64,000 bases of DNA from Auriscalpium vulgare (Eukaryota > Basidiomycota > Agaricomycetes > Russulales > Auriscalpiaceae): NCBI GenBank assembly GCA_019915015.1, contig JAHBBC010000009.1, positions 1,426,001-1,490,000 on the forward strand. Reading direction: 5' to 3'. This document shows positions 31,806 through 42,711 of the stretch, one piece after another. Made by a program: the position numbers and the translations under genes. Numbering within the stretch: position 1 is the stretch's first letter; each line of letters starts with the position of its first letter. The notes beneath the pieces were generated by a model. It made no database searches and was not told the origin of the DNA. It saw only the letters and a list, made by a program, of their open reading frames with translations.

Positions 31806-34800
31806 CTACGCAAATACAGGACTATTCTCCTTATCCTGCTCCAGTGATAAGCCCGCCATGTCCTGCTCGACCGCCATTGGGGAACTACCATCTGCGAGAG
31901 AGCTTGCGGTCTTCGCACGTTTGACCGTCACGGTCGCATAGCCTGCCCTTCGCTTCGGCACTGCTGGGATGCATTCCATCGATGTACGTTGTACATGTGC
32001 ATGCATAGATAACTGGAATGCCTGATGACACATGTTAGGGAAGATGACGGGAATAGCAATACGACGACACACCTCCTGGACATTACGATCGAGTATGACA
32101 AGTGACCTCAGTTTGCAGGCGAGTTGATGCTGACCCTTTTTGCCCCACAGAGGCACCGATGTGAAAGCAACCTGAAGCTGTACAATCTGCCCAATGCGTA
32201 TGACAGCTGGATCGATTGGGTGATAAACGACCATGTTATTTCTGCACATCCAGGTGAGCAGTGGCAGGGGACAAAAACATGAGAACAATGTACTCATCGT
32301 GTTGTGCCTCGTAGTACAACACATGATTGTCTTCAAGGTGAACGCCGACCGATGATGTGGTCTTCGCGAGGATGCCTTGTGGGTCGACATCTTTGGAGAA
32401 TGGGACAGCATGTTGACCTTTTGCGAATGCATGAGGTGTCACATAGCGAGTTCCAAAGTCAAGGCTCGGCCATTCTCCAATGACTGACGGTGACCACTCT
32501 TTTAAAGCGCCAACCTTGTAAAGAGACGCAATCTTGCGCTCAAGAGTCCTTATGCCGCGAATGGACAAGTCAAAGACTTGAGAGCCTAAACCGCATATCT
32601 TGACGGACTGCTTGGCCCAGGCTGGCTTCGGCATGAGTCTAAAGGTGCTTTGTGAGTTTCGCTTCAACCAATTGACTGCAAATGATGGGCTTACTGATTC
32701 TTATCGGTGACCGGCGGCAAGTCAAAGTCTATGAGAACACCCTGCACTTCGAACACAGCCTCGAACATCTCTCCTGTTGCATCTTTCTGCAAGATGTACG
32801 CAATGTCGCTGCCATTTCTAGTAAATGTGAGGTTAGGTGCGCTGCTCCCCTATGAAACAGTATGAGTATGATCAAACATAAGTCCACTTGGTGTGAAATG
32901 GCCAGTGCACGCATGGCAGTACAATTACTCTTAATCGTTGGGAGGGAGGAGGGCAGGTATCTTCTTGATTTGAAGATAGACTGAATTACAGATTATCAAC
33001 AAAGGCGTTGTGTCAGCCATAAGGTAGATGTTGTTTGGGTTAACACGTGTCTTGTCTGGAAGAACAAGTTTGTTATGTCCTTCTTACCCCAGATCTTCTT
33101 CCCCTTTGTGGAATCAGTGAGGATATTCTCAATACACGAAAGGGGTAAGAGTCTGGGACAGTTTTGGCATTGAGCACACTGTAGTTGTTCACCTCCTGTG
33201 GGAGGGTGGTGAAGTCTGCCTTCAGGATGATAAAGGCGGGCAACACCTAGGGACTCAACAAGGGGGCAAATCCTCCCCGTGGCCACATGCTAGTTGAGGA
33301 GGGTGCACCATGCTTTGTAGTCCTTGCAAGGACAGCTGTATGATTGTGTTGCAATTTTCTGCATAGCATCCTTGAGTCAGATGCGGTGATAGAGGGCTAA
33401 GATTCAAGGACTATGCATTGCATTTGGTGGACTGCTCTAGATGCTTGGGTGAGTTGGGTGAGCCATGCGGTAATGTGGCTGGCTGCGTGCGGACAGGTGA
33501 TGCAACTGCATAGGGATGCTAGGGCAAAGCTGTGGTATTGACTGCGAGTGTGTGCCAGCTTGTCTAAATATATAGCGAGTTGGTGCGACCTTGGGCAAAT
33601 ATTGCAAGACTGTGGCAAACGTCATCTGACAATGTGCAAGTGTGAGCGAGCGTCAGGCAAACTGCATGGAGCTACTGTGCAAACAGCTACAGAGCTAGCT
33701 GTCGTGTGAGTGGGTGAGTGAAAGTGATAGCATTGGGGATACCTGGTGAAGATAGGAGCTGCTGCATAAGCGCCGCAGTGCATCAAGAGACTTCAGTTCC
33801 GTGGGGCACCCTCCGGGCCCACTCGGTATACTCCGCGGGGACCCTGCGGAGTCCCACATGCACCCCGCAGGCGCAGACCCGCCCAGTCATTGCTGGAGCG
33901 GCTGGAGCTCGTGCGCAGCGCATGAGACGCCGCGAGGTCCTTGCGGGAGCCGCCAGGACCGTGTGTGGCGGGGGCTCAGCGGCACCGTCGATGCAGCCGC
34001 CGTCCGCCCACGCAGGGGTCCTGCGCAACCGACAGAACCCCGCGCCGCAGGAGTCGAGCGGCACTCACCATTGCTCTCCCGAGGGACTCCGCCGGCTCGT
34101 TGTTCGCTCAACGCATGGCACGCAGGGTCCTTGCGGGTGCGCAGGGTCCCCGCGGGGCGCAGGTGGCGGCAGCGTGGACGGTGTTTGGCCTGTCAGCTCC
34201 CACGAGGACCTCGCGACATCTCGTGCGCTGCGCGCGAGCTCCAGCCGCTCCAGCAATGGCTGGGTGCACCTGAGCCGGCGGGGTGCATGGCGTGCGGGAC
34301 TCCGCAGGGTCCCCGCGGAGTACACCGAGTGGGCCCGGAGGGTCCCTCACGGAATTGAAGTAGTACGTGCATCAGAATAGTGTAAATGGTAGCCACCCAC
34401 GTAGGAGGCATATCACTATGTTCAAAGCATATCAGCGGAGCAAGGTGTATCAACATACCACTCAAGTTGCATATTGCTCACATAATCAAATGATCTGAAC
34501 ACAGGTAAGCAATATAAAAATGTCTCGTACTTTGCAAATGATCCAGACTCTGGGATCCTGGCCATTGTGTTTACATTAATTTTACCATTCTACAGATATA
34601 TAATATGTATATATTGTATTGGGGAAAGGAACAGAAAGTGATGAGAAGAGCAAAATGTATTGTAGAGCAAGAGTCAAGATAATGTTGGTATAGACTATAC
34701 ACAGCTTAACTATACCCACTGCACTGTAGTCTAATGGTTAATGCTCTTATATCTTATTGTGTAAGCAATGGGTTGTAGGTTCAATTCCCCCCCTTTGCAC

Positions 34801-35700
34801 ATTTTTAATAATATAGATATTCAGCCCGGGTATTGTAGTAGCCGGGTTAGAGAGGCATGACGTAGTAAACCGGCTCAACCACTCGAAAACTACGTCATGC
34901 TTCTCTACACCAGCCGTGGGAACTTTTTACCAAAAATAGAAATCCAGGAGCTTCTTTTTCTGATCATAGAACAATTGGAATTATATGCATATCTGTGCTA
35001 GTTAGCTTGGAAAACATAAAATACTCGCAGACACGAGCGTCTTTTGAAGCGCAAAGATGTGGAAAGACATTAGGCAGAAGCTACTTACCTAAGAATTATT
35101 GAGTTAGACAGGTGGGACAACGCAACTATCTATTTCCTTTTGTGACTTTCCTGGTGTGCACTTTTTGACCTGACTGGTTAGAGAAAGAGATAATTGAAAG
35201 TAGTTGTAGCACGGGAAGCTCCTTTCATTCGACTGATTGAAGAGGTTAGAGCCAACAGCAAAACTACATGCAGTACTAGTATTATTTGAAGTGCAAAGAG
35301 CCTGCAACGCTTAGGGCAGGACCTGCTTAGCTAAGAATTACTGAAAAAGGCAGTTGGGACGACGCGACTTGACCGTGGGATCTATTTCCTAAAGCGACTT
35401 ATAATGTGTTCGCATTTTGGCCTGACCTGTTGGAGAAAGAAACGATTAAGAGTAATCGTAAAAGGTCACAAGACGCACCGCTGTCAACTGCTCTTTCGCA
35501 TCACGTAGGCGGTGGAAGTCCGTTAGCATTGCATGGACGTGCTTCACTGCGCGGATGTGTAAGCTTATGCGCAGATGAGTGACAATGAGCGCACAGCAGT
35601 CCGGATCCGCTAGGAAGGTTGTCAAGTCGCTGGGGGACATTGTGCGGGGAGTTGGGCAAGGGATGGATGGACACGGGTCGGTTGAGGAATAGGGATGCAA
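31806..35700 (-). CDS. M1: minus-strand gene with a Helentron-like element in its first intron
   Basis: Exon 1 is 35,700-35,479 (MHPYSSTDPCP..., an inner Met MSPSDLTTFLADPD is an alternative start) and ends at a GTGCGT donor. Exon 2 is 32,849-32,695 (GSSAPNLTFTRNGSDIAYIL...), exon 3 is 32,647-32,294 and exon 4 is 32,241-31,806. Phases agree at each junction. Exon 3 includes WSPSVIGEWPSLDFGTRY. Exon 4 includes VVYHPIDPAVIRIGQIVQLQ and a disordered Lys/Arg tail ending KENSPVFA. No known domain recognised. The first intron contains a 2,575-bp element (32,886-35,460); without it the intron would be 54 bp, normal for this genome. The gene may still be spliced. Confidence 0.65.
33786..34366. mobile_element. 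GC-rich foldback MITE with 8-bp target duplication
   Basis: GTGCATCA is repeated directly at 33,778-33,785 and 34,367-34,374. The enclosed 581 bp have inverted ends (ACTTCAGTTCCGTG and, inverted, ACTTCAATTCCGTG) that pair over about 170 bp of very GC-rich sequence. It sits inside the family B element. Open frames across it (for example 33,718-34,380) are composition artefacts. Eight-bp duplications are made by hAT, P, Merlin and Zisupton/KDZ transposases; the superfamily is unclear. Confidence 0.7.
34718..34806 (+). other. tRNA-like Pol III promoter unit inside family B element
   Basis: Box A-like TAGTCTAATGG (34,727-34,737) and box B-like GGTTCAATTCC (34,778-34,788) have tRNA-type spacing. 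A run of five T follows at 34,802-34,806, a Pol III terminator. The acceptor stem is poorly paired, so it is a tRNA-derived relic or SINE-like head rather than a working tRNA gene. Confidence 0.55.
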
Positions 35701-36002
35701 ATGACGAGCGTTAAGTCCCTTTTGCCTAGGTAATTCCTACGCTGATGAGCCAAGCACAGGGATACGGCACATCTTGAACATAGTACCTGGCTCCGGCCGC
35801 CGATGACTGAACATTTTTCCATTCCCATACATTGGGTGAGACGCGATGCACTCAGCATAAGTCCCCGTACTGTTTCAGTCCTTGCCCCTAGAACAACCAT
35901 GCTAACGTACGGTTCACAGTTTGATTCCATCAAGTGAATAAGATAGATCTGATCTAGCTGCCGCTCCTTCTTTCTCTGTGTCTTGCGCGTTCCTTGTCAT
36001 TT
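35701..36002. other. Upstream region of M1
   Basis: No supported gene. The open frame at 35,622-35,933 (minus) overlaps exon 1 of M1 in another frame and shows no domain. The M1 promoter should lie here. Confidence 0.3.
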
Positions 36003-36975
36003 TTGGATATACTGAATTTCAACTACACCCATGCAGGCAACTTTGGGAAGTGGATACTCCGCCATTCCCGATAACCGTATCCGCCAAGATTGATGGGGCG
36101 ATATGCTCTAGCTCTGCACTGCTGAGTGTCGCTTGACAAATTCTCCATTGTATGTCTGCACTTTGCCCTTCTTGTGGGTCATTTGCTCAAGATATTGTCC
36201 GCGTTCAGCTGGCAAAGTGTATTTGCCTTATGTGGCAAGCTGCGATGCTCATATGAGTTATTTCTGTAGATGGTTTTAGGTTGTCATCCTTCTGCCGTCA
36301 AACAGGGAATATTACGTAGGTGTCCCTGAGGCTGTTCTAGGTCAATATTGCCGGGCGAATGTCTTGGTACCCTGCCCAAAATAGGATGACGCGTCAACCC
36401 TGTAGCGCATTGGTCTTCTGACCGCGTTCAAAGGCCGAAAGCCTTTCATGCTGTTTCTCCGTTGTGAGCGGCCGCCGGTCGCTTGGCTTTGACAACACGT
36501 ATGTGGATCGCTGGTCTCTCCCTTTGCGTATTTGGATAGACTGAATTCCTCTTGCACCCTGCATGCATGGTCTAGTTACCAGGCAACTTCTGCAACTCCG
36601 CCACTCCCAACGACCTAACCGACAAGATCTATGGGGCGATAACCTTGAGCTCTGCATCGCCGAGCGTCGCTTGACAGATGCGTGTCCCTTGTCTGCAGCT
36701 GGTTGTTCTTGTGGGTCCCCCTTGCTCAAGATATTGTACGTGCTCATCGGTTACAAAGTTGTTGCCTTTCCTGGGATACTGCGATGATGAGATGAATTAT
36801 TTCCTTGGAAGAATTTAGGTTTGTTCTCCTTTGCCCAGTGGAAAGGTAATATTACGTACGGGTTCCTGAAGATTGGCCGAGTTCTGTATCAGCAAACAAA
36901 GATCTTTGACCCCAACTAAAACGGGAGGACGCGTCAACTCCGCAGCACATTGGTCTCCTGACCGCGTTCAAAGCG
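36003..36975. repeat. Diverged direct duplication, 529-bp period
   Basis: Unit 1 starts at 36,003 and unit 2 at 36,532. Shared landmarks are TTGGATA(T/G)ACTGAATT, GATCTATGGGGCGATA-like stretches, GCTCAAGATATTGT, AATATTACGTA and TTCTGACCGCGTTCAAAG. A third partial copy of the last motif is near 37,158. This is non-coding and lies between the divergent genes M1 and HAP2, so it may hold duplicated promoter sequence. 36,976-37,555 shows nothing else recognisable. Confidence 0.75.
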
Positions 36976-37556
36976 AGATCCTCTTGCGTTCTAATTTTCC
37001 GGTGCCAGCTGCAGCCACTCCCTTACGAAGGACTGTCTCCGGGCACATCGGCTGTCGGGCATGTAGCCGAGATTTGACATCCTATACGCGTGGCCGTCCC
37101 TGGACCATACTTTGTCGTGTCCCGTCCCTGCACCATACTTTGTCGCGTCAATCTCCTGACCGCGTTAAACGGAACACTCTTCGTCCGGTATTATCAGCCG
37201 TCGGTTAACTGGCCAAAAACAGTACCAGGTCTGTCTCCTTGCAATCCGTAGTCTCAAACTGAAGATGTGCCTCTGCAGTTATTCTCCGTTGTGCACCCCA
37301 AATCGTAGATGTTACTTGGGCTAATCTACCCACCGGTCGGTAATAACAATGCAGGTCAGTGCGCCCGTCCTCTGGGCCATGCCGTATTCATTGCTCTGGA
37401 CACGATGCACTCCGGGTCCATCCCCAACGGATCTCTAGCCAATGAGTACTCTGCCTCAGCGTAACACTGTGTAGTAAGCTTGACATGTAGAATGCCGGTT
37501 GTGTCTGCAATTTCTACAAGTCGATATTCTCACAAAGTCGCTCAGCTGTTGCTTGC

Positions 37557-37566
37557 TGTATATAAG
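37557..37566 (+). promoter_or_regulatory. TATA box of HAP2
   Basis: TGTATATAAGAGC sits about 120 bp upstream of the HAP2 start codon at 37,687, in a CT-rich leader, a normal distance for a fungal TATA element. Confidence 0.55.
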
Positions 37567-37686
37567 AGCATTGCGGCCATCTCATGAGTGTCAGTTTGCC
37601 CCCACACGCAGACTACCTCTTTGACTACTTGCTTCTCATTGACTACTCACTGCTCTTCTCAACCCTCCCTTCAATTCATCATTTCA

Positions 37687-40600
37687 ATGGCGCCAACCAC
37701 CAGATCCACCCAGTCCTCGAAGACTTCTACTGCCCGTTACGTCGGGCAGCCAGTCCTTGCGCGTACAAAACTGTAAGTTATTGATTGTCTATGTACTGTC
37801 GTCTTTACTAATAACTTGCCTTGTTTTAGCGGTGCTCTTGTTGGACAGAAAACTACGGGGTCGCCGGCCCTGCCAAAGGTGTCCGAGGCCTGGTCAATCA
37901 TCGACATTGACAGCGACAGCTCGGACAGCGGGCTGGCATCTACGCCTACGCCTACTCTCAAGCGTGGCCCACCCACTGGCAAGAAACAATCAATTGTTCC
38001 GGCTAGGTCTGTGCTCTTTTACACTCCCTTGCTTACTTACTGACATCTTCATGAAGGCCACTCAAGAAGGCCAAGGCTGCTCCTGCCCAGGCCAAGGAGA
38101 CGCTACTCCCTGTGGAGTTCAATATGTGCGTTTGTCTTCTCTGCTGGTGGACTTACTCTAACCTCAGCACAGGGTGCAAGCGCAGGCTGGAGACGACTTC
38201 GTCACCGTGACTCCACAGTACGTCTGATTAACATCTACTCTTTGATATGACATTCACCTAGTGTATAGGACCTCAAAGGCGCAGCCTGTTGAGTTTGGAG
38301 CGCCTCAGAAGGTGAAGGCCTTGCAGGCTGGGCCTAGCAAACTTTCGTAAGTGTTGCACAGATGCCGTGCATTTCCGATAACTAATTACATACATTAGCA
38401 GTCCCTTTGCCTTGAAGCCAGACCTTTTGGGTGCCAACGCGCTCAATGAGCAGGTGGGCATACGGTAAGTATTGTTTCTTTATTGTCCACATTTATATGG
38501 GCTTATATCAGTGGCAGGACTGGTGGTCGACCGCAGGGGACAAAGAGCATATTTGTAGACGACACAGCTGATGAGTCCGGCGATGGCTTGAGCGACATCA
38601 ACCTGTCCGCCTTCGAGGACACGGACTTCCTGGACTTCAACGATGGCTTCATCTCTGACAACGATGACGTGTACGTTTCAGTGGCTCTGACTCTCTGTCT
38701 TGTCGCTAAACTTGTTCTCATTGTTAGCTTCATGACCTCCTCGAGCACAGTCCATGTTGAAGAGGAGGACTCCTCGGGCATGGTTCATGTTGAAGACGAG
38801 GACCCCTCCGGCATGGTCCACGTTGAAGAGGAGGACTCGTCAGGCATGGTCCACATTGAAGAGGAGATGAAGCAGAAGTCTCCCATGTACGTTCCTCATG
38901 CGCATGGATACCTACACTATGCAACTAACACTGGCACACTCCTGTAGCAAGAAGACGCTTGCCAAAACCCCTGTGGCCAAGTCCATTCCAGCCGGACCTG
39001 CCAACAGTGCCAACACAACGTCAAAAGTGGATCGCGCCATGGCCATTAAGCACCTTCTCCTGAAACAGAAGCTCATCAAGCAACAGCTTGCCAAGGAGAA
39101 GGCCATATTGGCGCGCGTTCGTGAGGCAAAGAAGGGCAAGAAGAAAGCAGTTGCGCCAGCTATGTGTGTTCTCTTTTTTCTCCTTTGAACGCTCACTTAC
39201 CCTTGCGCATTGTAGCCTTCCCTCGTCCCCTGTGTTACAGGACGAGGTCATTGATCCCATTCCCTGGTCGCCGAGTCCATTCTCCCCCTCTCAGGCCCCC
39301 TACATCTCCGCCGAATCAGATACGTTCCCAGCCAACGACACACCGTCGTCAAGTTCCAACGAGACGCTGGAGACAGACAGGGCGCCGGCAACAAATGAGA
39401 CCCCCGACATGTTCACGACTGTGAACCCTCATTCCGATGTCGCTCCCAATAGTCCTGCTGAGCAGTCGGACAAAGATGCGTAAGCCGCATTCTGTTGATG
39501 TCCTTTTGCTTGTCCTCATGCCAATATTCCCCAGCTTTGCCTGGATGGATAGCGACGCGGTCACGAATCTTGAAGATATACCCCAGGGCATTAGGGACCT
39601 ATTCAAATTCCTGGTTGCCATTCAGCAGTGAGTTATTCTTTAATATCTTGGATGCCGCCATTTTGTTTATGTACACATGCAGGAATGTGGAAATGAATAA
39701 CGGGCAGCTCACAGAGGGGGATTTGTCTGCCTTCAGTCATGCTGACTACGGCACGGTGAACATGAGGTATGTGCAATGTCTGCTCTGTTTGAATGCTGAT
39801 GCTGATGTATGCTTTGCAGCTCCGTGCATGACATGGTGTCTTATGGGTCGGATGATCAAGCCAACATCCAGAGCCCCATCCGCATCTCTGACCCCAGTCG
39901 GATCAGAACCATCAAGATCGGGTTCCGCAAGGGCATGGAATCTTGGGGTCTATGGGATCCTATCAGCAGGACTGTTCCCATCTTCCGGGTGGTCGGTGTA
40001 CTCGACGCGTCTTTTCTGCTTGGGCTTGGCCAGACCTTTGGCAACAGGTCGCAGCGTGGGATTGAGGTCTTTGGTCTGGTGGCGGAGCTTCGCCGCATGT
40101 TGGCAATGTTTGGGGTGTTCTTCCATGACAGGACAATGTCCTACTGGTCATCCCCGAGTGGTGCGTTGCGGTTCACCACCACTACTGGCAATGTCGAGGC
40201 CCAGCCAAGCACCAAATGTGTCGGTATGTGCTTGAGATATTCTCTGGCTATATCCTACTCACATTATGGTGGAATAGATCGCGGTCCCAATCGTGCAGCG
40301 GTTGCCACAACGGCAACTGGGCCAAATGCATTGGTCAATAAGGAAGTCTCCCGCACTGCCCTGAAATGTACCGACAAGGGTAAGTGCACAATCCTCTTTT
40401 CAAGGCAAGCTCTCATATATCTTGTATAGTGCCCATCTGGGACTCCCGTCGTCACTTCTACCACCAGACGAATGGCATTATCCGTCCCAACGTTCTGCCA
40501 CCCATGATCGCTCGGCAGAAGGGCCGCCACATGCCTGACCCTCTTTGGGTGGGTGAGATCCCAAGGGAGTCACTGGTCAATATCCTGTTCACCGCCACGC

Positions 40601-40695
40601 GGTTCATGCGCAGCGACGGCACCTGGGGCCTAGGCTTCAACATTGTTGGTGGGCAAGTTATGGCCACCCTTGGTGGCTATGTGTATCACGGCTAG
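37687..40695 (+). CDS. HAP2: Helitron-associated protein, homologue of HAP1
   Basis: Multi-exon gene starting MAPTTRSTQSSKTST at 37,687. The N-terminal half is disordered: a possible SUMO-interacting motif WSIIDIDSDSSDSG (about 37,892-37,933), basic patches, an acidic repeat (38,748-38,871), a Lys-rich helix (39,020-39,160) and a Ser/Pro-rich acidic stretch. The C-terminal half (39,540-40,695) shares motifs with HAP1: GDLSAFSHADYGTVNM, RRMLAMFGVFFHDRTMSYW, VPIWDSRRHF and GEIPRESLVNILFTATRF. The introns after VNM and before V-x-(V/I)-W-D have the same phases in both genes. Stop at 40,693-40,695. It lies upstream of the Helitron 2 gene on the same strand, with M2 between. Function unknown; nuclear location and a role as Helitron partner are inferences. 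Confidence 0.7.
38748..38871 (+). repeat. 33-bp coding repeat, four units, in HAP2
   Basis: Four tandem units encode variants of VHVEEEDSSGM (the last VHIEEEMKQK). The array fills most of one exon, and unit length is a multiple of three. Confidence 0.9.
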
Positions 40696-40992
40696 GTGGT
40701 TGTTGGGGGATGGATTGCAAGGCGAGTAAGGCTTAGTTATGTGTCCGTTGGTACTTTGTATTGGGTCATAGCATGTGCCCTGTTATGAAAACCTCTCTGC
40801 TCATCTCCCCCTTATGTGTGAAAGCATTCTTCGTCTAAGTCTTCTTGAATAGAATGCAACCAGGTTGCTCAGGATGACTTCATCTTAGGCCCAATATTCT
40901 ATGCCTCAACACTAATGCCTCATTATCATCACTGCACAATGCCTAAACGCAATGGGTATGTATTCAAGACTGTTCGATTCCATGCTATATAT
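40696..40992. other. Gap between convergent HAP2 and M2
   Basis: About 300 bp with no supported gene; likely the 3' UTRs of the convergent genes. Confidence 0.35.
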
Positions 40993-40997
40993 AACAC

Positions 40998-42661
40998 TCA
41001 GGGTGTAAAAGTAATGACAGCGTCACCAGTTATGGGATGAGCAACAGAGTCTATGTCTAAAGGTAGGATGGGGAACTGACGTCTACGGATGCAAGACTGT
41101 GTGGATGGGCACCAGAAAATAATGAGCTCTGGGCTCATAACCATGTCTTCGTCAGTCTGCTCCACTCCATCCTCAGGTATATAACTGTACGTAACGGTGT
41201 CCGGTCCAGGTCCAATCTCCTTGATGCAAATGTACCGTGCTGGTGACGTCAATTCTGCGCGAAAAGTGTTTGGATAAATGCAGTATATCGTGCGGGGGCG
41301 GAGGTGCAAATAGCGAGGTGGGGGCGCCAGGTATGTGATCTTGTTGGCATGCCTGTGAACACGCACCCGGTGATTCGTCGCATTTGCAACGTCCACATTG
41401 TGGTCTTGTGCAATGTAGACCATGGCTGCAAGGTCTGCGTTACGATTCCTTTGAATCGTTGCTTATGTCATCTACATCCAGCATTTTTTCGACCCATGCA
41501 ACGACAGTCTGTGTCGCCTTTTTTGGAAATACACTCCCACGCTATGTCTACTCGCACTTTCAATGCTCCCTCACTATTGCTCATAATGATCACATGAATT
41601 GTTGCAAATACAGTAATTACAAAACCATGTAATGCCTACAAATGATACATAAGAGTGATATTGTTGAGATTGACAGCATGAGTAGTGTGAAGATGATGAC
41701 ATCATTCCGGGTTTTAAATTGCGTTTAAAACCCGGAATGATGTCATTGCTTAGTAATAGGCCTCGCACTCTGACTTTCCACACTCCCTTGCTTTTGCTCA
41801 GAATGATCACATGAATTGTTGTGAATGCAGCATTCAGCAAACCTTGCAATGCTCACAAGTGATGCAGAATAGTGATATTGTAGTGATTGCATAGTGTAAA
41901 GACAATGACATCATTCCGGGCTTTAGATGCAATTTATAACCCGGAATGATGTCATCGCTCTTAGTAATAGGCCTGGCACATCTGCCCATACCAAAGTAGC
42001 CCCTAGCGCAGCCCGAGATATGTGCTTCGCCCACCGCTGTCCAGTGCATTGCAGGGCGAGCGGCCCAGTTGCATAGCAGTGTCACACAGTGCAGCAGGGG
42101 CTCTGCCCTGAATGCTCTAAGTAGTCATTATATTCATCTAATGTACCTGCAATAGATATATGTAATATAAAAGAAATTCTAGAGAAATCTGAGTTCAACC
42201 GAGCGTGGAATCGTACCGCCGTGCTGCGCACCGGCCCACTCCCAGCAAGTACTGTAACCGGGTCAGAGAGCCCATAGCGATGCGCAAGTTCTAACGCACC
42301 CTATGCATGTTGTTAGCATACATGGTTTTCCAGAAGGTATAGGACAGCGTACATGTCAAATTCCATCTCCTGGGTCTGACCCTCTAAAGGCTTCTGCTCC
42401 CATTTCCATACGTCTCTGTAATGCGATCAGATGTAGGAGATGCAGTATAAGACGTTCGTCCCACCTATTATCCATTACACCGATGTGCCCCTCAGGCAAT
42501 TGAAAGACACACGCATCCTCCACGAGATACTTTGTCACATCTAAGTAGACATATCGGAGAGGGTGAAGTCTGTCCATGACTGCAACATGAGTGAAAGCGA
42601 AGAAGGGGAAGGGATGGCATGTGATGACATAATTGTGGCAAACAATTGCAAACAACGGCAA
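40998..42661 (-). pseudogene. M2: minus-strand gene interrupted by a Helentron-like element
   Basis: The upstream part (42,661-42,360) reads THVAVMDRLHPLRYVYLDVT and continues through RWDERLILHLLHL. The downstream part (41,440-40,998) reads YADLAAMVYIAQDHNVDVAN to ICIKEIGPGPDTVTYSYIPE and ends ITFTP. A family A element (41,441-42,250) separates them and sits one base after a probable splice acceptor (GGTTACAG on the minus strand), so normal splicing is probably lost. No known domain recognised. The intron donor upstream of the element is uncertain. Confidence 0.5.
41441..42250 (+). mobile_element. Helentron-like non-autonomous element, family A copy 2
   Basis: Starts TACGATTCCTTTGAATCGTT after a flanking T (41,440). 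Ends with GGAATCGTA, the hairpin GCCGTGCTGCGCACCGGC and 15 nt ending CAGCAAGT. It contains two tandem copies (about 205-bp period) of a unit carrying the hairpin TGACATCATTCCGGG...CCCGGAATGATGTCA (41,695-41,747 and 41,906-41,956); family A copy 1 has a single unit. No coding capacity. Confidence 0.85.
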
Positions 42662-42711
42662 ACACCAAGGTGAAAGTTTCTAGGCGCCTCCCTTTGAACT
42701 GAACCACCACC

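Larger units (their letters stand above)
32886..35460 (-). mobile_element. Helentron-like non-autonomous element, family B, complete
   Basis: On the minus strand it starts TACGATTACTCTTAATCGTT at 35,460 after a flanking T, and ends with the subterminal inverted repeat, the hairpin GCCATGCGTGCACTGGC and 15 nt ending CACCAAGT at 32,886. Its 5' 940 bp match 55,347-56,289 and its 3' 760 bp match 1-760. It contains a tRNA-like Pol III promoter, a long hairpin (34,850-34,905) and a 581-bp MITE. Removing it leaves an intact 54-bp intron of M1. No protein-coding gene is supported inside. Confidence 0.88.

Noticed and set aside
31806..31850. KEN-box degron at the C-terminus of M1
   Set aside because: A three-residue match in a disordered tail is not enough evidence.
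33718..34380. 220-codon open frame
   Set aside because: It lies in a GC-rich inverted-repeat MITE and is mirrored by open frames on the other strand.
34718..34806. A functional tRNA gene
   Set aside because: A and B boxes fit, but the acceptor and T stems pair poorly and no anticodon arm is convincing.
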